A stretch of DNA of 64,000 nucleotides from AWTP1-13 sp963840075 (GTDB lineage Bacteria > Pseudomonadota > Alphaproteobacteria > Rhizobiales > Hyphomicrobiaceae). A program made the position numbers and the translations under genes. Every line of letters starts with the position of its first letter. Within the stretch, counting starts at the first letter, position 1. The notes beneath the pieces are model-generated. The model was given only the letters and a program-made list of their open reading frames with translations, had not been told where the DNA came from and did no database searches. Positions 1-8,454 of this stretch are shown here, piece by piece. Location: contig CAWIXS010000008.1 in NCBI GenBank assembly GCA_963840075.1, positions 51,721 through 115,720 of the forward strand. Reading direction: 5' to 3'.

Positions 1-152
1 AGCCCGCGCCAGCCCCTCAGGTAGAACCAGAACGACACGTTGTCGGCCACCGGATGCCCGCCGCCGACATCGACGTAGGTGCCGGCGGGCTGGTCGGCGA
101 ATACGAGGTCGAGGTGATAATCTTCGAGGTTCTGGGCGTACGAGAGCTGCAT
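1..152 (-). CDS. FkbM-type methyltransferase, N-terminal fragment
   Basis: Only the first 50 codons are in the window; the gene runs off the left edge. The start at 152 reads MQLSYAQNLEDYHL, followed by a segment containing YVDVGGGHPVADN. This opening (SYAQNxEDxxL, then a glycine-rich YVDVGxxxP SAM-binding loop) is what FkbM-family SAM-dependent O-methyltransferases look like; these often modify sugars or glycolipids. The substrate cannot be inferred. It reads away from the four-helix-bundle pseudogene next door. Confidence 0.6.
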   Translation of the reverse strand, partial: MQLSYAQNLEDYHLDLVFADQPAGTYVDVGGGHPVADNVSFWFYLRGWRG

Positions 153-160
153 GGCTGTTC

Positions 161-189
161 CAGGGATTAGGGATTAGGGATTGGTTTCG
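161..189. repeat. Left arm of iterated-word inverted repeat
   Basis: The word GGGATTA is repeated about three times and ends in TGGTTTC. Its imperfect reverse complement lies at 571-604, ending in GAAACC. The two arms bracket the broken four-helix-bundle gene, like the stem of a large stem-loop element. Confidence 0.55.
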
Positions 190-553
190 CGGTCTCGCGC
201 AGGCGCGTGTGCAGCCGGTTCAGCATTCTGCCGATCTCGGAGCATAGCGCTAACGTCACCTCTACGCCTGGTCAGCGGCTCAACCTCGACCAGCAGGAGC
301 AGGACGGTCTCCGTCTCCGCCAGCGAGCCACGCGCAATGGAGATGAAATGGGCATAGTCTTTTCGCGTTCCTCGGGCGTGACCTTCTGCGATATTGGCGG
401 GCACGGAAGCGGCGCACGAAGGAGCTGGCTTGTCAGACGGTATTCCTCCGATCTGGGGAGGGCCTTGGTGAGCCTATATGCCTCGGCAGCAAGGCTCATC
501 GCCTTCTGCCACACCAATAAGTCGCGATACGCGTAAGCGCTCGATGTAAGCAC
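174..553 (-). pseudogene. Four-helix-bundle protein (23S rRNA IVS-encoded family), frameshifted
   Basis: Two adjacent frames together make one four-helix-bundle protein of the 23S rRNA intervening-sequence family (PF05635 type). The front half (to about 415) carries YRDLLVWQKAMSLAAEAYRL. The back half carries VPANIAEGHARGTRKDYAHF and then IARGSLAETETVLLL. These are the family's hallmark blocks in the right order. One base is missing near 414, where LLR should run into AAASVPANIAEG. The start is uncertain; a GTG at 553 is plausible. Family members bind nucleic acid and occur in IVS elements, in diversity-generating retroelements (Avd) and as orphans. The gene sits between the inverted repeat arms at 161-189 and 571-604. 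It could be a true pseudogene or a sequencing error. Confidence 0.75.
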
Positions 554-570
554 CCCGAGACTCCCGACCT

Positions 571-604
571 TGAAACCTGATCCCCAATCCCATCCCCAAC
601 CCCT
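571..604. repeat. Right arm of iterated-word inverted repeat
   Basis: Pyrimidine-rich arm starting TGAAACCTGA and continuing as repeats of the word ATCCCC/AACCCC. It is the imperfect reverse complement of 161-189. The GAAACCTGA end recurs in the repeat at 53619-53672. Confidence 0.5.
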
Positions 605-615
605 ACGTCGGAACA

Positions 616-1482
616 ATGACACCATCGATCATCGCCAACGCCGGCCCGCTGCTCGAGCGCTACGACGCCCTGTTCTGCGACGTGTGGGGCGTGATGCACA
701 ACGGCCGCGAGGCCCACGCCGAGGCCGGCGCGGCGCTGGCCCGCTTCCGCGACCAGGGCGGCACGGTGGTGCTGGTCTCCAACGCGCCGGTGCCGGCGGA
801 CGGCGTCGAGCGCGTGCTGGAGCGCACCGGGGTGCGGCGCGATGCCTGGGACGCCATCGTCTCCTCGGGCGACATCGCGCTGGGGCACATCGCGGAGAAG
901 GGCTACCAGCGCCTCCACCGCATCGGTCCGGCCCGGCGCGACAGCCGCCTGTTCCAGCGCCTGCCCGGCGTCGCAGCGCCGCTCGCCGAGGCCGAGGCGA
1001 TCGTCTGCACCGGCCTCGTCGACGATGCCAACGAGACGGTGGAGAGCTACCGGCCGCTGATCGAGGAGGGCGTGGCGCGCACGCTGCCCTTCGTCTGCGC
1101 CAATCCCGACCTGGTGGTCGACGTGGGCGGCAAGCGCTACCTGTGCGCCGGCAGCATCGCGCTGGAGTACGAGCGCGGCGGCGGCGCGGTGTTCTGGGCC
1201 GGCAAGCCGCATCCCGCGGCCTACGCGACGGCGCTGCGGCGCACGACAGAGCTGCGCGGAGCCGAGCCGCCGCGCCAGCGCATCCTCGCGGTGGGCGACG
1301 CCGTGCGCACCGATCTGGCCGCCGCGCAGGGCCTCGGCGTCGATGCCCTGTTCATCGCCGCCGGCATCCACGTCGACGAGGTTGCGGTGGCCGGCGCGAT
1401 CGATGCAACGCAGCTCGCCGCCCTGTTCGCGCCGCCGGGCACGCCGCCCGCCATCGCCGCGATGATGCAATTGCGCTGGTGA
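616..1482 (+). CDS. HAD-superfamily subfamily IIA hydrolase (TIGR01459 type)
   Basis: A 288-residue protein with the HAD motif I variant CDVWGVMHNG (about residues 20-29), motif II LVSNAP near 57, and the motif III/IV segment GKPHP followed by AVGDAVRTDLAAAQGLG near 235. This layout matches NagD-like subfamily IIA phosphatases. In TIGR01459 proteins the second motif-I aspartate is replaced by tryptophan (DVWG), as here. The substrate is unknown. The ATG at 616 lies just past the repeat arm. The next gene faces it, across an alphaproteobacterial palindromic repeat. Confidence 0.85.
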   Translation: MTPSIIANAGPLLERYDALFCDVWGVMHNGREAHAEAGAALARFRDQGGTVVLVSNAPVPADGVERVLERTGVRRDAWDAIVSSGDIALGHIAEKGYQRLHRIGPARRDSRLFQRLPGVAAPLAEAEAIVCTGLVDDANETVESYRPLIEEGVARTLPFVCANPDLVVDVGGKRYLCAGSIALEYERGGGAVFWAGKPHPAAYATALRRTTELRGAEPPRQRILAVGDAVRTDLAAAQGLGVDALFIAAGIHVDEVAVAGAIDATQLAALFAPPGTPPAIAAMMQLRW

Positions 1483-1487
1483 CTGTG

Positions 1488-1606
1488 TCATCCCGGGCCT
1501 TGTGCCCGGGCTCCACCCATCAACTTGCGCCGGCGTTCGCGGATGGCTGGATCCCGGCAACCCCGGCCTTCGCCGGTGCAGGCAAGTGCCGGGATGACCC
1601 AGGCGC
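1488..1606. repeat. Dispersed palindromic repeat (GTCATCCCGG type)
   Basis: Begins TGTCATCCCGGGCC and ends GGGATGACCC, forming a long imperfect stem-loop between two convergent genes. The same end motif recurs around 29583-29650, 49060-49140, 52365-52442 and 54980-55190. It could serve as a bidirectional terminator here. Confidence 0.6.
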
Positions 1607-1608
1607 CG

Positions 1609-2406
1609 TCAGCGGCCCCTGAACTGCGGCTTGCGCTTCTCCATGAAGGCGCGGCGGCCCTCGATGTAGTCGGCGCTGGCAAAGCAGGCCTTGATGGCGG
1701 CATCGACCTCGCCGAGCCGCCGCCGCTCCGGGTCCTCCACCGCCGCGTTGATCGCCATCTTCGCAGCCTTGACGGTGAGCGGCGCGTTGTCGGCGATGGT
1801 GCCGGCGAGCCGGCGCACGCTCGACTCCAGCTCCGCCTGGGGCACCACGCGGTTGACGAGGCCCATGATGCGGGCGTCCTCGGCGGAGAACTTCCCCGCC
1901 GTGAAGAAGATCTCCTTGGCGAAGGCAGGGCCGACGATGCTCACCAGCCGTGCGATGCCGGGATACTTGTAGCCGAGGCCGAGTCTGGCGGCCGGCACCG
2001 CGAACACCGAGTTGTCCGAGCAGATGCGCAAATCCGTGTTGAGCGCGATGGCAAGCCCGCCGCCGATGCAGATGCCGCGGATCATGGCGATGGTGGGCTT
2101 GGTGGCCTCGATGAGGGCGCGCTGCGCCGCTTCGCCGGCGGCATCGTAGACCTTGATGCTGTCCTCGGCGCTGCGCTTCTCCTCGAACTCGGAGATGTCG
2201 GCGCCGGAGACGAACGCCTTCTCCCCGGCTCCGGTCAGCACGATCACGCGCACCTCGGGGTCGGCCTCGAACTCCGCCATGATTTTCGGCACCGCCTGCC
2301 ACATCGCATAGGAGACGGCGTTGTGCTTCTCCGGCTGGTTGAAGATCATCCAGCCGATGCCGCCCTCCTTGCGGGCGATCATCTTGGTTGTGCCGGTATC
2401 CATCAT
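1609..2406 (-). CDS. Enoyl-CoA hydratase/isomerase family protein
   Basis: A 265-residue crotonase-fold protein. The oxyanion-hole segments are FVSGADISEF (about residues 65-74) and GICIGGGLAIAL (about 110). The C-terminal helix continues to FMEKRKPQFRGR. Where classical hydratases have their first catalytic glutamate this protein has PAARLGLGY, so that glutamate appears missing, while the second survives in AKEIFF. A role as isomerase, decarboxylase or specialised hydratase is therefore possible. Two ATGs (2406, 2403) are adjacent; the CGGAG a few bases upstream fits 2406. It is followed upstream by a CoA-transferase on the same strand, so a shared acyl-CoA pathway is likely. Confidence 0.85.
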   Translation of the reverse strand: MMDTGTTKMIARKEGGIGWMIFNQPEKHNAVSYAMWQAVPKIMAEFEADPEVRVIVLTGAGEKAFVSGADISEFEEKRSAEDSIKVYDAAGEAAQRALIEATKPTIAMIRGICIGGGLAIALNTDLRICSDNSVFAVPAARLGLGYKYPGIARLVSIVGPAFAKEIFFTAGKFSAEDARIMGLVNRVVPQAELESSVRRLAGTIADNAPLTVKAAKMAINAAVEDPERRRLGEVDAAIKACFASADYIEGRRAFMEKRKPQFRGR

Positions 2407-2414
2407 CGTCTCCG

Positions 2415-2571
2415 TCGTTGTCCCCTCTCCCCGCTTGCGGGGAGGGTTAGGGTGAGGGGCGGGAACAAACGCCGACCTCGGAGTGGGCCCCGGCCCCTCA
2501 CCCCGGCCCTCTCCCCGCGCCGTAGGAGCTCGCGGAGAGGTCGGCGATGCGCGGGGAGAGGGAGACACCAC
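2415..2571. repeat. REP-like palindromes (CTCTCCCCGC core)
   Basis: Two back-to-back palindromic units built on CCTCTCCCCGC...GCGGGGAG and AGGGTGAGGGG. Near-identical units lie at 35110-35264, 40103-40245 and 44304-44332. This is a common intergenic family in Hyphomicrobiales. It separates the crotonase-fold gene from the CoA-transferase gene. Confidence 0.65.
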
Positions 2572-2572
2572 C

Positions 2573-3761
2573 TCAAATCGCACCGCGGCGGCGCAGGTCG
2601 GCGATCGCCGCGCTGTCGTAGCCGAGCGCCGTCAGGATCTCCTCGGTGTGCTGGCCGAGATCCGGCGTGGGGCGGTTGATCACCGGCGGCGTGCGCGACA
2701 GCGTCACCGCCTGGTTCACCACCCCAACGTCGCTGCGCTCGGGATGCGGCATCGGCACCGCCATGCCGACGTGTTGCACCTGCGGGTCGGCGAACACCTG
2801 GTCGATGGAGTAGATCGGCCCCGACGGCACGCCGGCGGCGTTGAGCCTCTCCACCAGGTCCTGGCTGCGGTAGCGTCTTGGTGCGCACCGACAGCTCGGC
2901 GTTGAGCCGCACGCGGTTCTCCGAGCGCTTGTCGCCGAGTCGAACTCCGGGTCGTCGACCAGGCTCGGCGCATCCAGGGCCTCGCACAGGCGCTTGAAGA
3001 TGTGCTGCCCCGAGGCCGCGATGTTGATATGCCCGTCGGCGGTGGGGAACACGCCGGTGGGGATCGAGGTCGGGTGGTCGTTGCCGGCCTGGCCCGGCAC
3101 CTGCCGCGCCACCGTCCAGCGCGCGGCCTGGAAGTCGAGCATGGAGATCTGCGCCTGCAGCAGCGAGGTCTGCACCCACTGGCCCTCGCCCGAGACCTCG
3201 CGCTCCAGCAGCGCGATGAACGCGCCCATGGCCGCGTAGTTGCCGGTCGACAGGTCGGCGATGGGAATGCCGACGCGCACCGGGCCCTGCCCCGGCAGGC
3301 CGGTGATGGACATGAGCCCGCCCATGCCCTGCGCGATCTGGTCGAAGCCCGGGCCGGTTGGCGTAGGGCCCGTCCTGGCCGAAGCCCGAGAGCGAGACGT
3401 AGACGAGACGCGGGTTGATCTTGTGCAGCGTCTCGTAGTCGATGCCGAGCCGGTGCTTCACGTCGGGGCGGTAGTTCTCGACCAGCACGTCGGCGGTCGC
3501 CGCCAGCTTCTTCAGGATGGCGACGCCCTCCGCGCTCTTGAGGTTCAGCGAGATGCTGCGCTTGTTGCGGTGCAGGTTGAAGAAATCCGGGGCGTCGCGG
3601 CCGCCGCCCAGCATGTCCTCCTCGCCGGTGGCCGGCATCTCCACCTTGATCACGTCGGCGCCGAAGTCGGCGAAGTGGCGCGCCGCCGTCGGCCCGGCAC
3701 GGGCGCGCGTGAGATCGATCACCTTGAAGCGGGCCAGCGGCCCCTGTCGCCCTGCAGTCAT
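2573..3761 (-). pseudogene. Family III CoA-transferase (CaiB/BaiF), frameshifted
   Basis: An approximately 396-codon CaiB/BaiF CoA-transferase spread over two frames. The start at 3761 gives MTAGRQGPLARFKVIDLTRA, then the block ending FGADVIKVEMPATGEED, then LVYVSLSGFGQDGPYANRPG. One extra G near 3349 breaks the frame. The other frame resumes with FDQIAQGMGGLM, whose first aspartate matches the family's catalytic Asp. Further on, one base near 2938 and two near 2877 are missing, which changes the phase over about 20 codons and then restores it. The rest runs cleanly to the RRRGAI terminus. Three lesions could mean real decay, but many other genes here show single indels, so sequence error is also likely. 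It probably works with the neighbouring crotonase-fold gene. Confidence 0.8.
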
Positions 3762-3784
3762 GCACTCCACCTCGATTGAAACGC

Positions 3785-3867
3785 GCGAATGGCGAATGGG
3801 GAATGGCGAATGGAGGCAAGGACGGCTGGCCAATCCCATTCGCCACTCGCCATTTCGCCATTCGCCT
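3785..3867. repeat. Iterated-word inverted repeat
   Basis: Left arm 3785-3814 repeats GCGAATGG; right arm 3835-3867 is its reverse complement, built from CCATTCGC. The arms can pair into one long stem. It lies between the CoA-transferase start and the oxidoreductase stop. Confidence 0.7.
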
Positions 3868-3878
3868 CTATCACCATC

Positions 3879-4850
3879 TCACACCACCAGCACGATCTTA
3901 CCGAAGTGGGCGTTGGCGCGCATGTGCGCCAGCGCCGCCGCGGCCTGATCGAGCGGGAAGGTCCGGTCGATCGGCAGCGCGAGCTTGCCGCTCTCGACAT
4001 GGCTCCACAGATCGGCGCGCATGGCCTGCACGATCTCGCGCACCTCCTCGACGCTACGGGTGCGGAAGGTGACGCCGATGTAGTCGATGCGCTTCAGGGC
4101 GTGCAGGTCGAAGTCGAACTCGCCCTTGAAGCCGCCGAGCCGGCCGACGTTGACGATGCGCCCGAGGATGGCCGCCGCCTTCATGTTCTCGTTGGCGACG
4201 CTGGCCGAGACCTGGTCGACGATGAGGTCCACGCCCTTCTTGTCGGTGGCGGCCTGCACCTTCTCGGACCAGTTGGGCTCGGTGGTATCGACGGCGAGGT
4301 CGGCGCCGAACTCGGCGAGCCGGGCGCGGCGGGCGGCGTTGGTGGAGGTGCCGATGACGAGGCGCGCACCCTTGAGCTTGGCGATCTGCAGCCCCATCAA
4401 GCCGACGCCGGAGCTGGCACCCTGGATCATCACGGCTTCGCCCGCTTTCAGGCGCCCGGCCGTGACGAGGGCGTTGTGCATGGTCTGCAGGGCAATGGGG
4501 AGCGTCGCCGCCTGCTCCCAGCCCATGTTGTTGGCGGGCACCGGCGACACCCGGCCCCAGTCGGCAACGGCATATTCGGCATAGCAGCCGCCGCCGCTGC
4601 CCATGACGCGGTCACCGGGCTTCACGGCCTTGACGTTGCTGCCCACTGCCTCCACCTCGCCGGCGAGCTCGAGGCCCATGACGGTGCCCGGCCCGCCGAT
4701 GCGGCCGTGGGCGCGCCCCGACGCGACCTGCAGGTCGGCGCGGTTGAGGCCCGCCGCACGCACGCGCACCAGCACCTGATCGGGCCCCGGCTCCGGCTTT
4801 GCAACCTCCCGAACCTCGACGCCGCCCTCCGTCACCACCGCAGCCTTCAT
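3879..4850 (-). CDS. Quinone oxidoreductase-like zinc-free MDR family protein
   Basis: A 323-residue medium-chain dehydrogenase/reductase. The GroES-like N-terminal half contains RVRAAGLNRADLQVASG and GLELAGEVEAVG. The Rossmann half has the nucleotide loop IQGASSGVGLMGLQIAKLKG (about residues 148-167). The catalytic-zinc cysteine/histidine pattern of alcohol dehydrogenases is missing, which points to NADPH:quinone or enone reduction. The ATG at 4850 is preceded by GGGGAGGAG at good spacing. It is on the same strand as the CoA-transferase and crotonase-fold genes and may belong to the same transcript. Confidence 0.85.
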   Translation of the reverse strand: MKAAVVTEGGVEVREVAKPEPGPDQVLVRVRAAGLNRADLQVASGRAHGRIGGPGTVMGLELAGEVEAVGSNVKAVKPGDRVMGSGGGCYAEYAVADWGRVSPVPANNMGWEQAATLPIALQTMHNALVTAGRLKAGEAVMIQGASSGVGLMGLQIAKLKGARLVIGTSTNAARRARLAEFGADLAVDTTEPNWSEKVQAATDKKGVDLIVDQVSASVANENMKAAAILGRIVNVGRLGGFKGEFDFDLHALKRIDYIGVTFRTRSVEEVREIVQAMRADLWSHVESGKLALPIDRTFPLDQAAAALAHMRANAHFGKIVLVV

Positions 4851-5057
4851 TGCGAGCTCCTCCCCTGGATCGGTCGCTTTGCCTTGAAAACACCAGTACA
4901 ACGCCGTATCGGCGTGGCCGGGCGCGCCTGGAGCCCAAGCGCGCCCTTACCCCACCAGATTGCGCCACGACGGGGAAAACCTCAAATCCCATCGCTTCCC
5001 CGGGCGCCGCCTCGATCCTCCCCGAAGCCCGTCATCCAACGCCAGATCAGAGAACCC

Positions 5058-5627
5058 ATGTCGCAAATCGCCGGAACCGAAACCCCCAGCCTCCGCCCGC
5101 TGCCCCAGCTCATTTTCAGCTCGCGCTGGCTGCAGCTGCCGCTCTATCTGGGCCTGATCGTCGCCCAGGGAGTGTACGTCGTGCTGTTCCTGAAGGAGCT
5201 GTGGCATCTGCTCACGACGGCGGGGTCGTTCAACGACAAGGAGATCATGCTGGCGGTCCTGGGCCTGATCGACGTGGTGATGATCTCGAACCTGCTGGTG
5301 ATGGTGATTGTCGGCGGCTACGAGACGTTCGTGTCGCGCCTGCGCCTCGAAGGCCATCCGGACCAGCCCGAGTGGCTCGACCACGTCAACGCCAGCGTTC
5401 TCAAGATAAAGCTCGCCATGGCGATCATCGGCATCTCGTCGATCCATCTGCTCAAGACGTTCATCGAGGCGGGCAAGCTCGGCAAGCCGGGCGTGGAGTA
5501 CACCGAGACCGCGGTGCTGTGGCAGACGCTGATCCACCTCACGTTCATCCTGTCCGCGATCGGCATCGCCGCCGTCGACCGGCTGGGACAGCTCCCGCCG
5601 GTGCCAAAGCCGCACAAGACGGAATGA
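5058..5627 (+). CDS. UPF0114/TIGR00645 (YqhA-like) inner-membrane protein
   Basis: A 189-residue protein with about four membrane segments. Recognisable family blocks are the opening FSSRWLQLPLYLGL (about 20-33), the central LGLIDVVMISNLLVMVIVGG (about 75-94), and the loop ending YETFVSRL; the GISSIHLLKT segment lies near 130. This matches the YqhA/UPF0114 family, whose function is not established. The upstream oxidoreductase is divergent, so the roughly 200 bp between them should hold two promoters. Confidence 0.85.
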   Translation: MSQIAGTETPSLRPLPQLIFSSRWLQLPLYLGLIVAQGVYVVLFLKELWHLLTTAGSFNDKEIMLAVLGLIDVVMISNLLVMVIVGGYETFVSRLRLEGHPDQPEWLDHVNASVLKIKLAMAIIGISSIHLLKTFIEAGKLGKPGVEYTETAVLWQTLIHLTFILSAIGIAAVDRLGQLPPVPKPHKTE

Positions 5628-5814
5628 CGCGCGGGCCCGCTGCCGGAGGCGCGCTTGACACCATGCCGCAGCCAGCCTACCCGGAGGGCCACGGTGGGCG
5701 CGCTAAAGGCCCTCGACACGCGTTGCCTGGCGCGCGATCCGCGCTGCCTCTTCCTGCGTATCGATCGAATGCATGACGCTGTGCTCGGGCGGTGGAGCGA
5801 CAGGGATGACGGGA

Positions 5815-6189
5815 ATGGCGCGCCTTCGCAAGCTCGGCACCATGCCGTTGCTCCTCCTTGTGGCACTCGGGTGCACCGTCGGCGGTGCCGCTGCCGGTCC
5901 GGCGCTCGACGCCCTGGACGGGCGCTGGACACCGACCACCTGCAACGACCCCGCGGCCGGGACGTGGAGCGTGTTCGACAACCAGATCCAGTTCTTCTGG
6001 CCCACCGACCGCGCCAACGACGCCTTGGAGACCGTCATCAGCGAATCCGACAACGTGGTCGAGACTGAGGTCGTCTCTCCCGACAACCTGAAGGGCCGGC
6101 GCTTCCGCTACCGGCTGCGTGGACGGAACGAGGTCCTGATCGAGGACCTGTCCGGCGGGAAGGAGGTGCTGGTGCGGCGCTGCGGATAG
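5815..6189 (+). CDS. Small exported protein, unknown function
   Basis: From the ATG at 5815 (AGGGA eight bases upstream) it encodes 124 residues. The N-terminus is basic (MARLRKLG), followed by a hydrophobic stretch LLLLVALGCTVGGAAAG. This looks like a signal peptide; the single Cys is not in a perfect lipobox. The mature part (DALDGRWTPTTC... to VLVRRCG) has two cysteines that could form a disulfide. An earlier in-frame ATG at 5773 lacks a ribosome binding site. I do not recognise the family. It converges on the displaced hydrolase fragment. Confidence 0.55.
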   Translation: MARLRKLGTMPLLLLVALGCTVGGAAAGPALDALDGRWTPTTCNDPAAGTWSVFDNQIQFFWPTDRANDALETVISESDNVVETEVVSPDNLKGRRFRYRLRGRNEVLIEDLSGGKEVLVRRCG

Positions 6190-6236
6190 AGCGCGCCGCC
6201 ACCAGCGCCGGCGCCGTTGGGGATTGGGAGCCTCCC

Positions 6237-6343
6237 CTATTGCGTGGCGGCCGGCGTCGGCGCCGGCTCCTCCAGGAACTGCTGCACGGTGCGCAGCAGC
6301 AGCATGCGGTTCTTCTCGAGCAGGATCGCGTGGGTGCCCTCGC
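6237..6343 (-). pseudogene. Displaced 3' end of alpha/beta-hydrolase gene
   Basis: This holds the last 35 codons of a hydrolase gene: EGTHAILLEKNRMLLLRTVQ, then QFLEEPAPTPAATQ and a TAG stop. The front of the gene is at 14732-15685 and ends in VVLSEGTH at the other junction of the island. Joining the two at the shared 14-bp sequence gives one uninterrupted reading frame. Confidence 0.85.
6330..6343. other. Left attachment site of the 8.4-kb island
   Basis: The 14-bp sequence GTGGGTGCCCTCGC is repeated exactly at 14732-14745. It encodes part of the EGTH codons of the interrupted hydrolase. The chromosome lies to its left and island sequence to its right. Confidence 0.85.
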
Positions 6344-6483
6344 ACCAGGCAATTCCACACTTGCGGGATCTGTGGGCTGTATCTGCATTTGGGCCTCCAG
6401 GCCTTTGCTGCTGGAGGCACGCGCCTGCGCACAGACATACCAACACCGTGCGCGATTTAGGGTTGCGGACGGCCCCGAACTGG

Positions 6484-6518
6484 GGCAGATAGCGATTGCC
6501 ACATCGCTTATCTGCTCC
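6484..6518. terminator. Hairpin near left end of island
   Basis: GGCAGATAGCGAT pairs with ATCGCTTATCTGC, with one bulged base and a short loop. It sits about 165 bp past the serine recombinase stop and 140 bp from the left att site. It could terminate the leftward operon or be a protein-binding site; there is no clear T-run. Confidence 0.45.
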
Positions 6519-6681
6519 CGTGTTCTGGAACTACCGAGCCCTCGCGTGCCCCGCGGGGGTTTCGCGTTTTCAACGCCACGCTCGGCTCTCTGACCTACGT
6601 CCTCTGACCGCCAGCCGATGTGGCGGTCACGACTCGTTAACGCCTTACAGCGATTTGCACACCTTGCCCACAGGCACGACG

Positions 6682-8238
6682 CTACACGCGCACGGCAACC
6701 GTGGCGAACGGCTCCGACGCTGAACGCTCAGGGTCGATCAACGCGAGCAGGTTCCCCTCGATCTCGATGTCGACGGGCTGGCGTCCTGGCGTCGGGTTGA
6801 TGCGGATACTCGAAATTAGCGACCGTACCTGATCCATGGCCTTCGCGGCGGTCGGGCCGCCGGCCGCAAGGGTCTCATTGAAGGTTTCGATGATCTCCTC
6901 GCAACGGCGCACTATGTGAGGGTGCAGATCGACGACATCGGCGGTCGGCACGGCAAGCTTCGCCCTCAGCTGCTTGCGCTGCTGCTCTAAATCCCGGAGG
7001 GACTGCGCCAGGGACTCAACATCGCCGCCGGCGGGCGAGTGTATGGCCTTGAGGGTGCGCGCGATTGCCGTCTCTACTTTCGCGAGCTCGTGCTCCGTGG
7101 TGCTACGGTACTTGGCGCGTTCGGCCTTCAGCCGCTTCCACTCTACCCGATAGGCGTTGATCATCAGCTCGATCCTTGCCGGATCCCGCAGCAGCTTTTG
7201 CAGCCCCCCGAGCACGCGTCTCTCGACCTCCTCTCTCGTCACTAAGCGTCGGTTGTTGCAGCCACGCCGCATGATGTGGGCCGAGCACCCCAAGTACGTT
7301 CTTTCGCCCACCGTGTTTCGGACGACGAAGTTGGAGCTGCAGACGCCGCACGCCATCAGCCCGCTCAGGAGATGTCGCGGCCGGCGTAGGTGGTGCAGAT
7401 GCGGTCGGCCGCGCTTCGAGCGCAAAGCCTGTGCCGCCTCCCAAACTTTGGGGTCGATGATTGCCAGACCGGGCAACTCCTTAACCTTCCATTCACTTTC
7501 AGGTTTGGCCCGACGACACCGGTTGCCCTCAGGGTCCTTCACAAAGCGGTGACGGTTGTAGATGTGGCGTCCAATGTACAGCTCATTGGCCAAGAAGCCG
7601 TAGATTGCCGAGGCGTTCCATTTGGCGCCAGGCGGCCCCTGGTGGCCTTCGGCATTGAGCCTTTGCGCGATCTTACGCGGCCCCACACCGGCGACAAACT
7701 CTTCGAAGATGCGCTGAACGATCGCGGCTTGAAGATTGTTGACGGTGCGCCCGCCACGCTTTTCACCCGGCTCGAGGTCGTAGCCGTAGCATGTTCCGCC
7801 AGCGATGCGCCCGGACTCCACCAGGGCGAGATGACCACGGAGGGTCTTCTCGGCCACTAGGTCGAGAGCGAGGCTTCCGAGAAGGCTCTGAATTGCCACG
7901 CTCGTCTTGTCGTAGAAGCCCTGTCGCGGAGAGAAGATTTTCACGCCCAAAAAAGCGAGCTCCTCGAAGATCCGCGGGCCGTCAGCAAACCCGCGGGTCA
8001 GCCGATCGAAGCTCTCAACGAGAACTGCATTGAAGTGGCCCGCTTTGGCCGCCCGTATGAGTTCTTGCACCTGCGGCCGGTTGGTCATCGAAGCGCCCGA
8101 GATGGCATCGTCTGCGAACTCTGCGACGACCGTCCACCCCGCCCTGCGCGCAGCCTCTCGCAGAAAAGCGAGCTGATCGGCGCTCGACATCGGGTTCTGG
8201 TTCTTGCTGGAAAAGCGCGCGTAGAGCGCCACCCGCAT
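6682..8238 (-). CDS. Large serine recombinase (probable integrase)
   Basis: 518 residues. The resolvase catalytic domain is at about 1-150, opening MRVALYARFSSKNQ with the nucleophilic serine at residue 10 or 11, and containing LVESFDRLTRG. A 'recombinase' domain spans about 160-270. A zinc ribbon (CGVC...CSAH...GCNNR) lies near 300-345, followed by a coiled-coil at about 370-430. Domain order and length match large serine recombinases, which integrate DNA at short sites. It is the last gene of the leftward cluster, nearest the left att, and so the best candidate for the enzyme that created the 14-bp-flanked junctions. It follows the small gene at 8242 by 3 bp. Confidence 0.9.
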   Translation of the reverse strand: MRVALYARFSSKNQNPMSSADQLAFLREAARRAGWTVVAEFADDAISGASMTNRPQVQELIRAAKAGHFNAVLVESFDRLTRGFADGPRIFEELAFLGVKIFSPRQGFYDKTSVAIQSLLGSLALDLVAEKTLRGHLALVESGRIAGGTCYGYDLEPGEKRGGRTVNNLQAAIVQRIFEEFVAGVGPRKIAQRLNAEGHQGPPGAKWNASAIYGFLANELYIGRHIYNRHRFVKDPEGNRCRRAKPESEWKVKELPGLAIIDPKVWEAAQALRSKRGRPHLHHLRRPRHLLSGLMACGVCSSNFVVRNTVGERTYLGCSAHIMRRGCNNRRLVTREEVERRVLGGLQKLLRDPARIELMINAYRVEWKRLKAERAKYRSTTEHELAKVETAIARTLKAIHSPAGGDVESLAQSLRDLEQQRKQLRAKLAVPTADVVDLHPHIVRRCEEIIETFNETLAAGGPTAAKAMDQVRSLISSIRINPTPGRQPVDIEIEGNLLALIDPERSASEPFATVAVRV

Positions 8239-8241
8239 GAC

Positions 8242-8454
8242 CTATTCCCTCCCCCCCGAGGATCGTAGATCATCCGATGCCACCTTGTCCTGAACCATGA
8301 TTTTGAAGTCTTGCTGGGCCGCGAGCCTGCCCAATTCGATCACCAGGGCATCGAGCGTTTTCAGCGGGTTCTCGGCCTGCGGCGAGGCTTTGGCTGGTCG
8401 CACTTGGGCTGGGATCTCAACCGCCGCCCCACCGTCTGTCGGGTCGCATGTCAT
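8242..8454 (-). CDS. Small protein coupled to the serine recombinase
   Basis: 70 residues, rich in Ala, Pro and Asp, with a likely helix LDALVIELGRLAAQQDF in the middle. Its ATG overlaps the stop of the upstream HTH gene (ATGA at 8451-8454), and it ends 3 bp before the recombinase start, so the three are probably translated together. I do not recognise the family. Tight coupling to an integrase suggests an accessory role in recombination. Confidence 0.5.
   Translation of the reverse strand: MTCDPTDGGAAVEIPAQVRPAKASPQAENPLKTLDALVIELGRLAAQQDFKIMVQDKVASDDLRSSGGRE

Noticed and set aside
161..604. Diversity-generating retroelement, because the four-helix-bundle family includes Avd
   Set aside because: There is no reverse transcriptase and no template/variable repeat pair with adenine-specific changes anywhere in the window.
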